DNA of 64,000 nt from Plumapathes pennacea (GCA_964036295.1 OZ038467.1:8440170-8504169), one strand, 5' to 3'. Counted from the first letter of the stretch, positions 22,682-33,945 are shown. Made by a program: numbers and translations. Notes: generated by a model not told the origin, from the sequence alone.

Positions 22682-23728
22682 ATGAAATGCAGATCCATAA
22701 CAAATGATTCAACTGGAGAAAACGACACAAAATATACTGCGGATCAACAACTTCCCCGCTCTGAAGGCATCGCGTTTGCTGTGGCATTCGCTGTCGAATT
22801 TGTCACAATAATCATCGGAAACACCATCGTTATTGCGGTATTTGCGAGAACAAAACAGCTACGGGAACGGAAATCCCACTGGCTTCTTATCAACCTGGCA
22901 ATTGCTGATTGCTTAGTCGGAGCAATAACAGGACCATTGTTATTGTTTTTTCTTGCTTTTGACAGCGATTTGTGGGATTACAAATACATGAGAAAACTCT
23001 ACAGACTGACAGCAGCAGAGAGCGTTTCCTTCTATCCACCGAATACATCATTGGTCTGTCTGGTACTAATCTCGCTGGAAAGGATGTACGCCACCTGGTG
23101 GCCGTTTAAATATCGTGTGCTTAGAGCAAGAAATTATTGCGTAATGATCGGACTCAGTTGGATTCTGCCCATAATCTTGCCTTGTGTCAGTGCAGCAGAG
23201 CGCTACGGTCAGATTTCAGGCCTTGAATTCAACTACATCTGGTTGTTTGCCTCCGTTTTCCTTCTCTCGTTAGTCGTCATCAGTTACGCCATCATTTGGA
23301 TCAAGATCAAGTTTTTCAAAAATCCCATGAATCACTTGAGCACTGCACAGGATCGTAAGCTGACAGTGTCTCTATTCATTGTCACTACAGTGTCATATAT
23401 GACCTGCTTGCCCGGTGTTTTTCTGTCTGTAGCTATTTATCTTCCACCCCTTAACAAACTTTTCTCGGCTTACGGAGTCAACTATACTAAGAAATGTGCG
23501 GCCTTGGTGTTTTTCCTCAATTCCATGGTAAATCCTATAATATACTCGTTTAGAATACCAAAGTTTCGAAAAGCTGCGTTAAAGCTCCTCTGTAGGCGCT
23601 CAGCCGACGAGATGCGAGTACCAGAAATGGAGATGAGGAACAGGCCAGAAGTAATAAACCGCCAGGCAAGCCCAGCGACTGCATACAGCCCCAAACGGAC
23701 TTCACAAGTAAACGATACGTGGCTATGA
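22682..23728 (+). CDS. Family B orphan class A GPCR
   Basis: This is a 348-residue seven-helix receptor with unknown ligand, closest in the window to the 19565 gene. The ATG at 22682 lies 22 bases after a C-T-G-T-T-T-C-A-G acceptor-like tract. N-D-S and N-D-T glycosylation sites are in the N-terminus. TM1 has I-I-G-N-T-I-V, TM2 I-A-D-C-L-V-G, TM3 ends L-E-R-M-Y-A-T-W-W, Q-D-R-K-L-T precedes TM6, and TM7 reads N-P-I-I-Y. The cytoplasmic tail is about 60 residues and ends in N-D-T-W-L, which fits a class I PDZ ligand. A decayed copy of this tail sits at 29131-29308, showing that this gene was once duplicated downstream. Confidence 0.93.
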   Translation: MKCRSITNDSTGENDTKYTADQQLPRSEGIAFAVAFAVEFVTIIIGNTIVIAVFARTKQLRERKSHWLLINLAIADCLVGAITGPLLLFFLAFDSDLWDYKYMRKLYRLTAAESVSFYPPNTSLVCLVLISLERMYATWWPFKYRVLRARNYCVMIGLSWILPIILPCVSAAERYGQISGLEFNYIWLFASVFLLSLVVISYAIIWIKIKFFKNPMNHLSTAQDRKLTVSLFIVTTVSYMTCLPGVFLSVAIYLPPLNKLFSAYGVNYTKKCAALVFFLNSMVNPIIYSFRIPKFRKAALKLLCRRSADEMRVPEMEMRNRPEVINRQASPATAYSPKRTSQVNDTWL

Positions 23729-24177
23729 AGAGCTTTGGCCAACCTACCCCTCGTCTGATCAAAGTACTCAACACACATGAAATACGATAAAACCAAATAC
23801 AACCCCTCGTTCTACAGGAATTAAACATATCTCGTCTTGGCATCGATATTCCAGTTGAGACACTGACATTCAAAAAAGCCTGTTGGCTTATATTCAAACC
23901 TTTGCATGTTTCAAAGTATTGTCCAGAAACGGAGAAGAAGATGCACCTAAACAGTTAGTTGTTCGTCGTTGTTCAAAGCTAACATTAACCAAATTCTTTA
24001 TTTCAATTTTGTGGCCAACAAACTGGCAAAGTCTCCATAAAAGACCAGCTAAAATGCTTGTACAAGTTCAAACCATCAAGGCAGTCTATTAGTGAATGAA
24101 AAATGTTCATTTTCAGGCTTATGACAGCAACGTTTAGACCTAATTCAGACTGTAGCTTAATCGTGCTTTGAACAACT
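23729..24177. other. Intergenic
   Basis: No gene is seen. The end of this stretch (about 24110-24177) is half of a foldback element related to the next feature. Confidence 0.4.
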
Positions 24178-24420
24178 GGGCCCAGTTTTTCAAAGCACGA
24201 TTAGGCTAATCCTGGATTAGGTCTAAACTTTCTTGTCATTTTTTAGCCAGAAAACGTAAAAGGTTTCGTCCACAACGACTTTCTTGATAACGTTTTAAGG
24301 TGGAACAAGCTTTCTAATCCATCTTCGAACAAAACCTTGCTGTTTATTGCGAGAGAGGTCGAGAGAAAGAATTTCGTTAATCCTGGATTAGCTTAATCGA
24401 CTTTCGAAAAACCGGGCCCT
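24178..24420. mobile_element. MITE with long inverted ends
   Basis: The left end G-G-G-C-C-C-A-G-T-T-T-T-T-C-A-A-A-G and the right end (its complement with few changes) extend inward over about 43 bp through A-G-C-T-A-A-T-C-C-A-G-G-A-T-T-A. The middle is non-coding. A degenerate relative lies at about 2005-2235. Confidence 0.75.
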
Positions 24421-24680
24421 GACCGGTAGCATCTTTAGAGTAAACAGCGCTAGTGTAGACGATGACATTGCTCAAGCACTTTGCTTTCAGCCCTGTATTT
24501 AAACTTCAGACGAGAAATACAGCTGTACTAAGCCATATAGAACAGTTAGTCCAGTAAACTTTACTCAAGAGAACTTAATTTCCAAAATGTTATTCAGAAT
24601 GTGAATCAACAAAACACGTGTGGTTGACGCGGGGTCGCGTCGCGTTCAGTGTGAATAGATATCAAGAGTGCTATTCATAC

Positions 24681-24880
24681 TAACCCTTTTACTCCCAAGT
24701 TCAAAATGCAGATTCTCCCAACCTTTTTAAAAGAAAATGTAAGAGTGATGTAGTGAGAATTAATAGTTTAATCAGCTTTCATCTAAGCAAGGTATCAAAA
24801 GTCAAGTTCTCCTTACTATATAATGTATTTCTGGTGAGAAACTGAAGGAGAAAATCGAAGTTAATCACTCATCCCTTGTC
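24681..24880. mobile_element. TTAA-family MITE copy
   Basis: It starts T-A-A-C-C-C-T-T-T-T-A-C-T-C-C-C-A-A-G and matches the copy at 47124 through its length. Its right terminal repeat is eroded. Confidence 0.65.
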
Positions 24881-25034
24881 ACGGAGAAAAGGTAAAATGT
24901 TTAGTAGACCTATATTTTTCAGCTCTTTAGTTTAGCTTAGGTTATTATCAAAACATGGCTGAGTTCTAATATCTTCGTCGCAATAAAAATAGCGGTTTCG
25001 TCGATTTCATGTGTCATTTTACTAAACGCTCACA

Positions 25035-25330
25035 CATATCCATGTTACTAATGAATTGCTTCCTTCCGCTGTTAACGATATAACGAGCAACAGAACAGAA
25101 CACGATTTAAACTTTCTTCCGTTTTTAACTTCAAAAGCCGGCTATGCACCTGCACTCGTTACCAGTCTACGTCACTGATGTGGTGTCAGAATACTTGATC
25201 AGAGACCTACAAATGACCGTGCCACTTAAATCGAACTTGAATTGGTTCTGAGAGCATATTCAACTTCTACATACAACGTTGTCCAAAGCTATAAATACCT
25301 TTCACCCCTGTGAAGTTACCCCCTCACTAA
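25035..25330. repeat. Old duplicated flank, partner at 29430-29950
   Basis: Pieces of this 3' flank of the 22682 receptor recur downstream. They include C-T-T-C-C-G-C-T-G-T-T-A-A-C-G-A-T, C-C-A-G-T-C-T-A-C-G-T-C-A-C and C-G-A-A-C-T-T-G-A-A-T-T-G-G-T-T-C-T-G-A. Order and orientation are the same, which supports an ancient tandem duplication. Confidence 0.65.
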
Positions 25331-25559
25331 ATGAGTTGGAGATGGAAATATTTGGCATCAACGCGTAAATCTACAAACCAAGGTAATGAACATTTTCATG
25401 GCGTTACTTCTTTCCCATTACTCTGTAGTCATGTTCTGCGACCAGTTGGTCACAGAATACTTCGTGTCGCCATTAATGAAGCACGCTTTATATTAGAAAT
25501 AAGGCCAGCCAAAAAGCCTCTAGTTTTAACATGTCTTTCGAGTACGAATTGAAGACAAA

Positions 25560-26140
25560 CCAACATTTCGCGCCCAAACTCGAAATATCGAGTTCGCTAT
25601 TACTTTGCTCAAGATCTCGAAAGCTCTTTAAGATAAAACAGAAATACCGTGCGGTAAGTTAAGCCCACGAAAGGTTGTTTCTCGCAACTAAAAAAAAAAA
25701 AACGAAAATGAACTTACGCTTTTATGAAACGAATTTTGTCTCCGAAATTTCACCAAGCTTCACAGCAGAGTTTCGGTGAGTCATTAAACTGTTCGATGCA
25801 TGTACATCGACGGGGATCGACATGATATCTTAGTTTACGCACTAGACTCAAAAAGAATATTTCGATCTCCGACATAATCTTTCGATGCGATAATCAGAAA
25901 AAAATATTTCAATTACTAACCTATTTACAAAATAAAATATTATTTTATTTCGGAAAGATCGGAAAATGATCAAAATACCAAATTTCGAACCACTCCATCA
26001 AAATCCGTTCGTGCTGGAAGTCAAAAAGCCTCAAAATATGCGTACCAATCAGTTAGAAAGATTTGCCCTGTGATGGCCCAACAGTGTTTGTTGATACAAG
26101 AAGATAATTTGTCAGCAGAACTTTACTTCCGTCGGATTTT
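25560..26140. repeat. Old duplicated upstream region, partner at 35605-36060
   Basis: Diverged but continuous likeness to 35605-36060 is visible, for example T-T-T-T-A-T-G-A-A-A-C-G-A-A-T-T-T-T and A-C-T-A-A-C-C-T-A-T-T-T-A-C-A. Each copy lies upstream of a close family B receptor (27999 and 36743). No coding potential is seen. Confidence 0.7.
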
Positions 26141-27440
26141 ATGGATTTCCATATATAAGACAAGAAATTTCTAAAATGCTATTGGTTACACCACCTTGAT
26201 GTACTTAAACTAATTAGAAACAGCTACTTCATGTAGAAATTACTGTTTCCATTATCGCATTCTGGCGAAAAGTGAAAACACTTTCATTTCCAAGAACACA
26301 TAATTCGTACACAGCAAAAACAAGAAGCTCGAAGGCAAACATCGGTTACAAAATAATGAAATTTCTTAGCCTTGTATAATAAAAAAAAACAACAACAAAT
26401 AGACTGGTTTCTACGGGATATTTGGCATAATAATAAATACTGCTCGTTATAATTCAAAATCCTCCCTAAGACGATTTGATACACAACTCGCCATTGAAAT
26501 TGAAACGGTCGATTTGGACGCTGAAAAGGTTATCATTTTTTTCTCGTTGATCGGCGTTTTTCTTCGGTAGGATTTGATTTTCGCTTCGTCGTTAGGATAA
26601 AGAATATTAAGGACAATAGAAAAATTGTAGACTACAACTTTCTATCACCAAGTAACATTTACGCGAAAAACGGGTTATAAATACGAATCTCGCGGTTTCT
26701 TTTTGACTGGAGTTTCAATTTTCGCAAATATTTCTCAGCGAGAAAATTTTTAATTCGGGCAGAAAATAATTATGTCAGTGTTTCATTACAGTCAAAAACC
26801 TAGCTTTTCGTTCCAAAAACTAACAAAACCTGATACAGCACTTATAAAACATTGATGATAGAGAATAGTAAGTAACGAAACAAAGAAACAAAGTAAAGAA
26901 AGTTGAACGGTTTGTTTAAATTGTTGTACAAACTGTAGAAAGTCCACACTGGTTGTCTCTCGACCAAAATAGATGTGTTAACGTTAGCTTGATACGTGAA
27001 AAAACCGTAATTCAATAGTGGGCGCCACATTTCACTTTCTTGTTAGAGTGGTAGCAATTTGTCCGCATACACTGGTTGTTTTCCTGGTTTATTATTTCAG
27101 CAATTTTTCTCGAACAAGAAGTAAAGCCGCCACATACCCGAAAGGTTAATGGCGCCCGTAAAAGCTGTGTTTCTTTTAAAGAAACTCGAAATGAAATGAA
27201 ATATGTCTAACCATTTTGAGGTTCTTTCAGAGTTCTGTGCAGTAAATTACGAATTCTGAAATTCATGTTTCCATAGCAACAACGCTGTTTTGCGACAAAT
27301 AAGAAAATCCCGCCTTAATTTATTGCACAGACCTATGCATGTCGACTCTGCACAGCGATTTTTAGGTTAAATTTATGAATATTTGCAAGGCAATCCTTGC
27401 TAAGGGATGCCAAGCAACAACAATATATAAACTCCAACAA
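26141..27440. other. Intergenic upstream of the 27999 receptor
   Basis: No gene is seen. About 26890-26990 matches 36510-36600, upstream of the 36743 pseudogene, extending the old duplication toward the receptor. Confidence 0.5.
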
Positions 27441-27441
27441 T

Positions 27442-27910
27442 CAAGTCTGGCTACGTTCTCAGCCAATCACAAAAGCAAAACCTGATTGAAATCTTCTCAC
27501 GCAAGCAAGAAAAGTGCCGATGGCGTTTCCTTGAACTGCTCACTCGCATCTTTAAAGTAAAACCAAACGCAAATTACTTTTGACTTCTGGTTGGTCGAAT
27601 GTGATTCCTTGCAGCTTTCGTGATGGGTTTTGACTTTCGACGAACATCCTAAGACTGCTCTACATTTCAAGTTTGGCTGCGTTCTCGGCCAATCAGGAAC
27701 AAAAGCAAAACCTGATTGCGACCTTCTCGTACAAGCAAGTGGCGATGGCGTTTCCTTGCGCTGCTGATTGATTTCTTTTCCAAAGTAAAACCAAATTCAA
27801 ATAACCTTGGCTTCTGATTGGTCGAAAGTGATTTCTTACAGCCTTCGTGATCGTGAGTGCTGAAAATTCTTTAGTATTGATTTTCGGCGAACATCATAAA
27901 ACTGCGCTAC
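27442..27910 (+). repeat. Two-copy 226-bp direct repeat
   Basis: Unit 1 starts at 27442 and unit 2 at 27668. Both share G-T-T-C-T-C-R-G-C-C-A-A-T-C-A, C-A-A-A-A-C-C-T-G-A-T-T-G and C-T-T-C-T-G-R-T-T-G-G-T-C-G. Each unit carries CCAAT-type boxes in both orientations. Related fragments occur in intron 2 of the CAP gene (about 48905-49420), so this is a dispersed repeat rather than a dedicated enhancer. Confidence 0.7.
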
Positions 27911-27914
27911 GCTT

Positions 27915-27980
27915 CTCTATATAAAGTAACCATAAAAACGAAAGAGGAATAACAAATTGCCTGTTTATCTTATTTCAGAC
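27915..27980 (+). promoter_or_regulatory. TATA-like box and splice-acceptor-like tract before the 27999 receptor
   Basis: A C-T-A-T-A-T-A-A-A-G lies about 80 bases before the start codon, and C-T-T-A-T-T-T-C-A-G ends about 20 bases before it. Both are conserved at 36658-36722. Only one reading can be the main one: a short TATA promoter, or the end of a 5'UTR intron. The acceptor reading is favoured because all other family B loci here share it. Confidence 0.4.
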
Positions 27981-27998
27981 TTCTGACGATCCGTGAAG

Positions 27999-29021
27999 AT
28001 GCGTAATTTCTCTCAGGAAATGCCGTCGGGAGAAAACGAAACAGTATCTTCTTTGGAGCATTTTCCCCGCTCTGCGGCCATTACGTATGTCGTGGTCCTT
28101 ATTATCGAATCACTGCCAACTTTTATTGGAAATGCAATCGTGATAACTGCTTTTACACGAGCACGAGAATTAAGGCAACGGAAATGCTATCAACTACTTA
28201 TCAATATGGCAGTGGCTGATCTACTCGTTGGAGCCATTGCAGGCCCATTGTATGCGTACTCTGTGGTTACAAGAAGCGACCTGTTATGGAAAAGACATCC
28301 CACCTGGATAACAAAAACATTGGGAGCTATTGCTATTTTTTTCACGTATGCCTCTGTCCTAAACCTGGTCATGCTTTCACTGGAAAGGATGCACGCCACT
28401 TTGTGGCCGCTTAAACACCACGTACTTGGAGCAAGAAACTATCGCATAATGATCGGGCTCAGTTGGTTTCTGGCCGTATTCTTCACTTCAATTGGCACAG
28501 CAAACAGTTTTCTTCACATTTCGAATGCGCTTAGTTATGTCTTGCTAGTTTCCGTTTGTTTGTTACTCTTGATAATAGTCATCAGTTACGTCAGCATTTG
28601 GGTCAAAATCAAATTTTACAAACTTCCCCAACATCTTGCGACCACCGCAAAGGATTGTAAGCTGACGGTGTCTTTTTTCCTCGTCACAGCAGCCTCTATA
28701 ACAACCTGGTTCCTTGCGACAGTTTTACTGGTTGCCATTTGTTCCTACCCTGTGTGTAGCCGGTGGTCACGGAACATTGAGGTTCATATTTTTAACTCTG
28801 CAACTTTGCTTCTGTCCGCGAGTTCTCTGGTAAATCCCATAATTTACGCGTTTAGAATGCCGCAGTTGCGACGAGCTGCGCTGAGTCTGGTGTGCAGACA
28901 CAAAACCGAGATACCAGTGCCGGAGATACGGAGAAACAGGACAGCGGACATAGAAAGCCAACCATGCGCCGTGACAGCCAACCGTTCTACAACAGACTTT
29001 AAGTTTGACACGAGGCTGTAA
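27999..29021 (+). CDS. Family B orphan class A GPCR
   Basis: This is a 340-residue seven-helix receptor with unknown ligand. The start is the ATG at 27999; a GTG two codons earlier is not used in this type of genome. The N-terminus opens M-R-N-F-S-Q-E, as in the 36743 and 53544 copies, and has N-F-S and N-E-T sites. TM1 has I-G-N-A-I-V, TM2 V-A-D-L-L-V-G, TM3 ends L-E-R-M-H-A-T-L-W, and TM7 has N-P-I-I-Y. The motif before TM6 reads K-D-C-K-L-T where all paralogues have D-R-K-L-T; the codon change CGT to TGT fits CpG decay. The tail ends F-D-T-R-L. A relic of a second receptor tail lies just downstream at 29131. Confidence 0.93.
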   Translation: MRNFSQEMPSGENETVSSLEHFPRSAAITYVVVLIIESLPTFIGNAIVITAFTRARELRQRKCYQLLINMAVADLLVGAIAGPLYAYSVVTRSDLLWKRHPTWITKTLGAIAIFFTYASVLNLVMLSLERMHATLWPLKHHVLGARNYRIMIGLSWFLAVFFTSIGTANSFLHISNALSYVLLVSVCLLLLIIVISYVSIWVKIKFYKLPQHLATTAKDCKLTVSFFLVTAASITTWFLATVLLVAICSYPVCSRWSRNIEVHIFNSATLLLSASSLVNPIIYAFRMPQLRRAALSLVCRHKTEIPVPEIRRNRTADIESQPCAVTANRSTTDFKFDTRL

Positions 29022-29130
29022 AGCACAGATCGCCCGAATCGTCTACTTTTTGTACTTCAGAAATTCCGGACAAAAAGACGGGAAATGGAGGGGATAAACA
29101 GAACGAAATATTTTTTTCTGAGCTCCATGG

Positions 29131-29308
29131 CGAATGGCCAAGTTTCGCCAAGCTGCGTTATGCCTCAAATGTAGACGCCCAAGAAACGAGAGACTACGAG
29201 TGACAGCAGTGGAGATGAGAACATGCCAGAAGTAATACACCGTCAGGCAAGCCCAATGATTGCATACAGTCTTAAACGGAGTTTACCAGTAAACGATACG
29301 TGGCTATG
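29131..29308 (+). pseudogene. C-terminal relic of a 22682-type GPCR
   Basis: The stretch encodes the helix-8 and tail region of a receptor like the 22682 gene: K-F-R-Q-A-A-L-C-L-K-C-R-R, then after a one-base deletion near 29220 N-M-P-E-V-I-H-R-Q-A-S-P and V-N-D-T-W-L. The stop codon has become TGC. Nothing of the seven-helix core remains upstream. Its 3' flank matches the flank of the 22682 gene, so this is the end of a duplicated receptor whose body was deleted. Confidence 0.8.
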
Positions 29309-29429
29309 CGGTTTTGTATGTCATTTTCCAAAGACTTCGTTTACGATTTTAAGGGTTTGCCAACCAAATCCAATCTTCACTAAACCACGTTAACCAACGT
29401 TAAACTGCAGAACAAAAGCAAAGATGGTT

Positions 29430-29622
29430 CTCTTCCGCTGTTAACGATGACAAGCAACAAAAAGAAAAGAACAGATGTAAAACTTCGACGTCAATTAGAC
29501 AAATTGTCCTTTCTTACCTTTTTTAACTTCATAGAGGCTATACACCCAGTCTACGTCACCGATGCGCTCATTCCCAGTCAGTACGTCACCGATGATCGAA
29601 TGAGAGCGCAACAAATACATCT
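29430..29622. repeat. Old duplicated flank, partner at 25035-25330
   Basis: It continues the 22682-type 3' flank next to the receptor relic; a further matching piece resumes at about 29925-29950, beyond the inserted palindrome. Confidence 0.6.
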
Positions 29623-29909
29623 CTAGCCTGGGTAGCTGGCGGTCTCATTCGACGATGTCGGTTGAACAGTGTTCACGGGCGCCTTTTTGTAGTGATGGCA
29701 GATGGGAGACTGAGGGCGAGTGACATAATTACGGGGCGGGGGAAGGAGGGCGGGGGAAAAGACCTTTTCCCCCGTCCCCGGCCCCCTCCCCCCGCCCCGT
29801 AATTTTGTCACTCGCCCTCAGTCTCCCATCTGCCATCTGCCATCAGTACAAAATGGCGCCCGTGTTCAACCGGTATCGAATGAGACCGCCAGCTACGCAG
29901 GCTAACACA
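29623..29909. mobile_element. Large near-perfect palindrome (foldback element)
   Basis: Two arms of about 130 bp face each other. The outer ends read G-T-A-G-C-T-G-G-C-G-G-T-C-T-C-A-T-T-C-G and its complement, and the inner arms are very C/G-rich (G-G-G-G-C-G-G-G-G-G-A-A-G-G). It is inserted inside the duplicated flank of the receptor relic. Confidence 0.85.
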
Positions 29910-30099
29910 TCTCAAATGGCGAACTTGAATTGGTTCTGAGAGCACATAACGAGCCAGAGCCGGAAGAGCCCCCTACCGATGAACCCGACAAATTGCCGGG
30001 ATGACTGGCCACTATATGTCAACATGTTAGTATTTGATTGCACTTGATTGCGTTTGACATTTATTATTAGTAAACCGAGACCGATAGCCGGTCAGTATA

Positions 30100-30400
30100 A
30101 AACGAAGACTGCGGACTGCAGACTGCAGACTCGGTAAAAAACGCAGACTGGGCATAAAATGCAGACTGCAGACTGCAGACTCGGTATAAAATGCAGACAT
30201 TCTCCAGGATCTTAGTTTTCGAGATCTCGAAAACTAAGACCCTGGGGCCTTCGCGAAATATTCAAAAGGACCGCATTGTTTGACGTCTCGGTCGACCGGC
30301 TTCCGGTAAAAGCAGTTACGAAGAAAAACGATTATTTTTTAGGGGGTCTTAGTTTTCGAGGTCTTAGGTCTTAGGTCTTAGTTTTTGAGGCATCCCAATT
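30100..30400. repeat. Short tandem repeats with inverted segments
   Basis: Copies of G-A-C-T-G-C-A-G-A-C-T and T-A-A-A-A-T-G-C-A-G-A-C repeat at 30105-30200. They are followed by a perfect G-A-G-A-T-C-T-C palindrome flanked by C-T-T-A-G-T-T-T-T-C and its complement, and by repeated T-C-T-T-A-G-G units near 30360. Confidence 0.65.
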
Positions 30401-32570
30401 TGGCGTTTAAGCAAAGATTTCAGGAAGAAATCGGCGATTATGTAAGAGCGAGTAGGGAATTCTAGACATTCGGCTTCCTGTCTTTCTCAATTTTTAGTAC
30501 CAATCACCACTCCCAAAAACAAATCGCTAAATCGGCGCCAAATCGCCTCGAAAGTCACCATAAGCGGTAAGTATGGACTCGTAATGTTATCTGACCAATT
30601 TCAGGAGTACGATTTTTTTTATTTTCACGCGTAAAATGTGATTGAAAATCTGCCATACAAATCCTTATTAACCAATCGGCCGTGATGTCATCAGACCTTG
30701 ACCGATCGGGCGTGACTTCATAATACCTTGTGGGCTTCCTGTGGTGCAAGTGAATGGAGTGCTTAATTTTATCACTTACAGTTTGATTTTTCTACTGATC
30801 TGCCCTTTTCTTTGTGGACTCAAAACCACCCACTACGTATTGCCGGAAAATTTATTTTCAACAAACTTCTCAATACAGTCAAAGCTCTGGTAGGCGACCA
30901 CCTCGGTAATTCGAAAAAGTGGTCACGTGCCAAATTAAGAAGCAATTTCAAACTCGCGTAGTTGAAACATTTTCATCCCGGTTGCCAAAACATGTCACAC
31001 CATACAGCTGTGTTCCTTCTTTCGTGAGAGGAGCGTATATTTGCAAATGTGTCCAGAAATGTCGCTCAAAACGTGAATCTGTGTCGCCTGTTTGCCAGAT
31101 ACTACGGATATGTCAGCCAGGGGCTGAGAGGGAGCAGATTTCCACATACAACAAAAGAATCGGCAACACTCATAGCCGCCATTAAATAGTATTTTGATAC
31201 TCCACGTGTGAGAGAGCCATATTTAGAAGACCCCTCCCTGGAGAGGTAATTTAACTTCTGACATTCAAGTTATAACATTAGCACGGAAACACTTTACTGG
31301 AAATCTCTCCGTGCATTCTTTGTGTTAAGTAGATAATAAACGACAAACTTTCTCACAGGTCCTGCACCACGACGGCTTTTACATGGATAACACTTCATGC
31401 CCCTCCCCCCTCAGAAGTTTTTGCCACCTAGAGGGGGAACATTTTATTGACCTAATGAGATGGGCCGAACGTAGTTTGTCCGAGACGATGCAAATAGCTT
31501 CAAAAATAGCAAAAGCGGAAATGGACAGTAGGCGTTAGATAAGTAAAAGTGTAAAGCACGCAAACCCCCAAACAACAACGTAAAACAAGACTTAAGACAT
31601 TGATGCTGGTTGCTTGAAGTTTCGGTAAGTAACTTAAGAGTCTAAACCAACAAACGTACGATGGTAACATCAAATCATATCTGTAACTGTCATGCAAAAA
31701 CGAAGAAGCGCGCCAGCATTAGTATTAAATCAGAAACAACAAATGTCCATATAGCAAAATTCGAAATGATTCTGATACCGCTTGATCACTTTCGTATTTA
31801 TATTCCGTGCTAATTTAGCTCCCCGTTGCTTGGTCGTAGCCGGGCATACAGTATTCAGGAGATTTGGATTGAAACATATCAAAGGAGCCCATAGTGACTC
31901 TGTAACAGCATATTTTATTGCAGTATTATTCCTTGCGAGTCAAGGCGCCGCTGCTTAGCATAGTATATTCTGTCTGATCTTGTGTAGCAGTTTATTTGTG
32001 AATTTATCTGGCTGACCAGCACCTGTTCGTCGGTCCATCTATTTTTCTATTTCTATCTAATGTATCTAATTCATACCCGTGGTGAGTGAAATTGGGCCTC
32101 AAATCTTGCTGAAAGCTAGCCTGCCTTGGTACTTCAACTGTTACCTGCCTTTGTAGTAAAGTGCTACCTACATGTTTGTTACACTTTATTGTCGAATTCT
32201 TTCTATTATTCCTTGTTGATATATTTCAATATTCTGCAAACAGAACGACGAGTAAGTCGAATGACGAAGCGTGTGTTTAGTCTAAGTTCCATCAGAATTA
32301 TAGGCAGAATATTCCTAAGCTTTTGTGAACTACATCAGTATGCTGCTATATGTGATGCGTGGGCACCAATATACAAACAATGAAACAAATGCGGATGCTT
32401 TGTACCAAAAACCACAATGAATCTTGTGGTTAGTCAATTGTCCTGGTTGAATGTCAGATGCCGAGACGACATCAAACTGGCATACTGTATATCCAATGAA
32501 AAACGCGCAGATTTAACATTTGCATAGTACTACATCAGAACAAAGTAGAAACAAAGTCCGTGTTTACAAT
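30401..32570. other. Intergenic, nothing recognised
   Basis: Several open frames of 60 to 90 codons occur, but none shows a domain, a signal peptide or likeness to the neighbours. Confidence 0.35.
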
Positions 32571-32575
32571 GGTCG

Positions 32576-32890
32576 AAATCCACAGAAACAAGCAAATATT
32601 CAACTCGTGTCCCCTGGAGCACTCAGGTTTGGTAGCCACGACTCCGTGTCAACAAAACTGAGCTGACGGGAACCTAAACGCACAACAAATCTACAGAAAC
32701 AAACAAATATTCAACTCGTGTCCCCTGGAGCACTCAGCTTTGGTAGCGGGGACTCCGTGTCAAAAAACGCTAACGGGAACTTAAACGCACAACAAATCCA
32801 CAGAAACAAACAAATATTCAACACGTATCCCTGGAGCAATCAGGCTTGGTAGCCGGACTCTTTGTCAAAAAAAAGTGACTCATTGGGATT
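32576..32890. repeat. Tandem repeat, three units of about 110 bp
   Basis: Units start at about 32576, 32687 and 32794. Each has A-A-T-A-T-T-C-A-A-C-W-C-G-T, C-C-C-T-G-G-A-G-C-A and T-T-G-G-T-A-G-C. The third unit is the most diverged. No coding role is seen. Confidence 0.8.
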
Positions 32891-33945
32891 TCAACTTTGA
32901 GATCAAAGATTTTAGCGTTTATCGGGGTAGAAGTTATTTTCGGGGAAGGTCAATTTATTAACTCGGGCCGGCCTATAATATAAAATCCACAAATGCGATC
33001 AGAACAAGGACAGGGTGGCAAAATATTTTCTAATATTGCAGATCCTCCAGATGTCGTCCCCTCTAGCCTGCCCGCAGTCCGTCTGCAGTCGGGCAGCTTT
33101 TTGGGTTTAAACCGTCTCTTCAGAAAGACCCTTTATTCATAAGACTGTCGCGCATGCAGCAGTAAAGCTAAGGCCAATGTGTTAATAAATACAGCGTGAA
33201 CCACTCAATAATTCTCCGGAACTCGAAGTACGGTAGCTCTAGTCAAAACCCTTGCGAACGGGGCACATCAGTTGACTTCACTCAGCAGTGCTTTTAATTT
33301 TCTGGAGAAAACACCATCAGCCTCATATTACTCACCACCTGGCCTTTTTGCGGATGCTACGGATCTGACGTGATTCAATGGGAATATTTCAAAGTTGAGA
33401 GGTGAAAATTTATTTAAATTCGGATATTTAATGAAGAGTCTTATTTCTTAAAATACATGAAATAAAAAAGGAGGGTCACCGCACTCGTTATAACGGCAGC
33501 GCTTGCAGATTGGTCTCCACTGGTGTACTAGTGCCCAGGCCCCTCATTGATATGATGGCAACAAAACAGCGTTTCTATCGTTTTCAAAAAGGTTTTCGAG
33601 TTCGATTATGTACTAGAAAGCCTTAGGTGTGTTTTCATGTCTCCTCTCTGCATTCAGTGTGAACAATATTTATGAATTATCGCTTGTTTTGTATCATACT
33701 ACCAGATTTTCAAAATGGCGGACATTGCTGACGCGAGCTATAACGCGTGGACTAAAACCTCCTGCAAATTCATTCTGAGTTGTGAAAAATGATGAAAAAT
33801 AAAACTTATTTGCATACAAATAGAAACTAATTTCGATCTTGAAAATTTAGTGGTTCTCAATGTCCACTGTATCGAAGTGTTTTGCGCAGTAAAGATGCGC
33901 AATGCAAAACCAGGGAATCACCTTAAATACTGAGGGGATAATAGG
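32891..33945. other. Intergenic, nothing recognised
   Basis: I see no gene or clear repeat in this stretch. Confidence 0.35.

Noticed and set aside
29623..29909. Palindrome as a replication origin or CRISPR-like structure
   Set aside because: There are no repeat-spacer units, and the form with outer inverted ends fits a foldback transposon in a eukaryotic genome.
30919..31185. Cys-containing 88-codon frame that might be a small secreted protein
   Set aside because: There is no signal peptide, the cysteine spacing fits no family I know, and it lies in a repeat-rich stretch.
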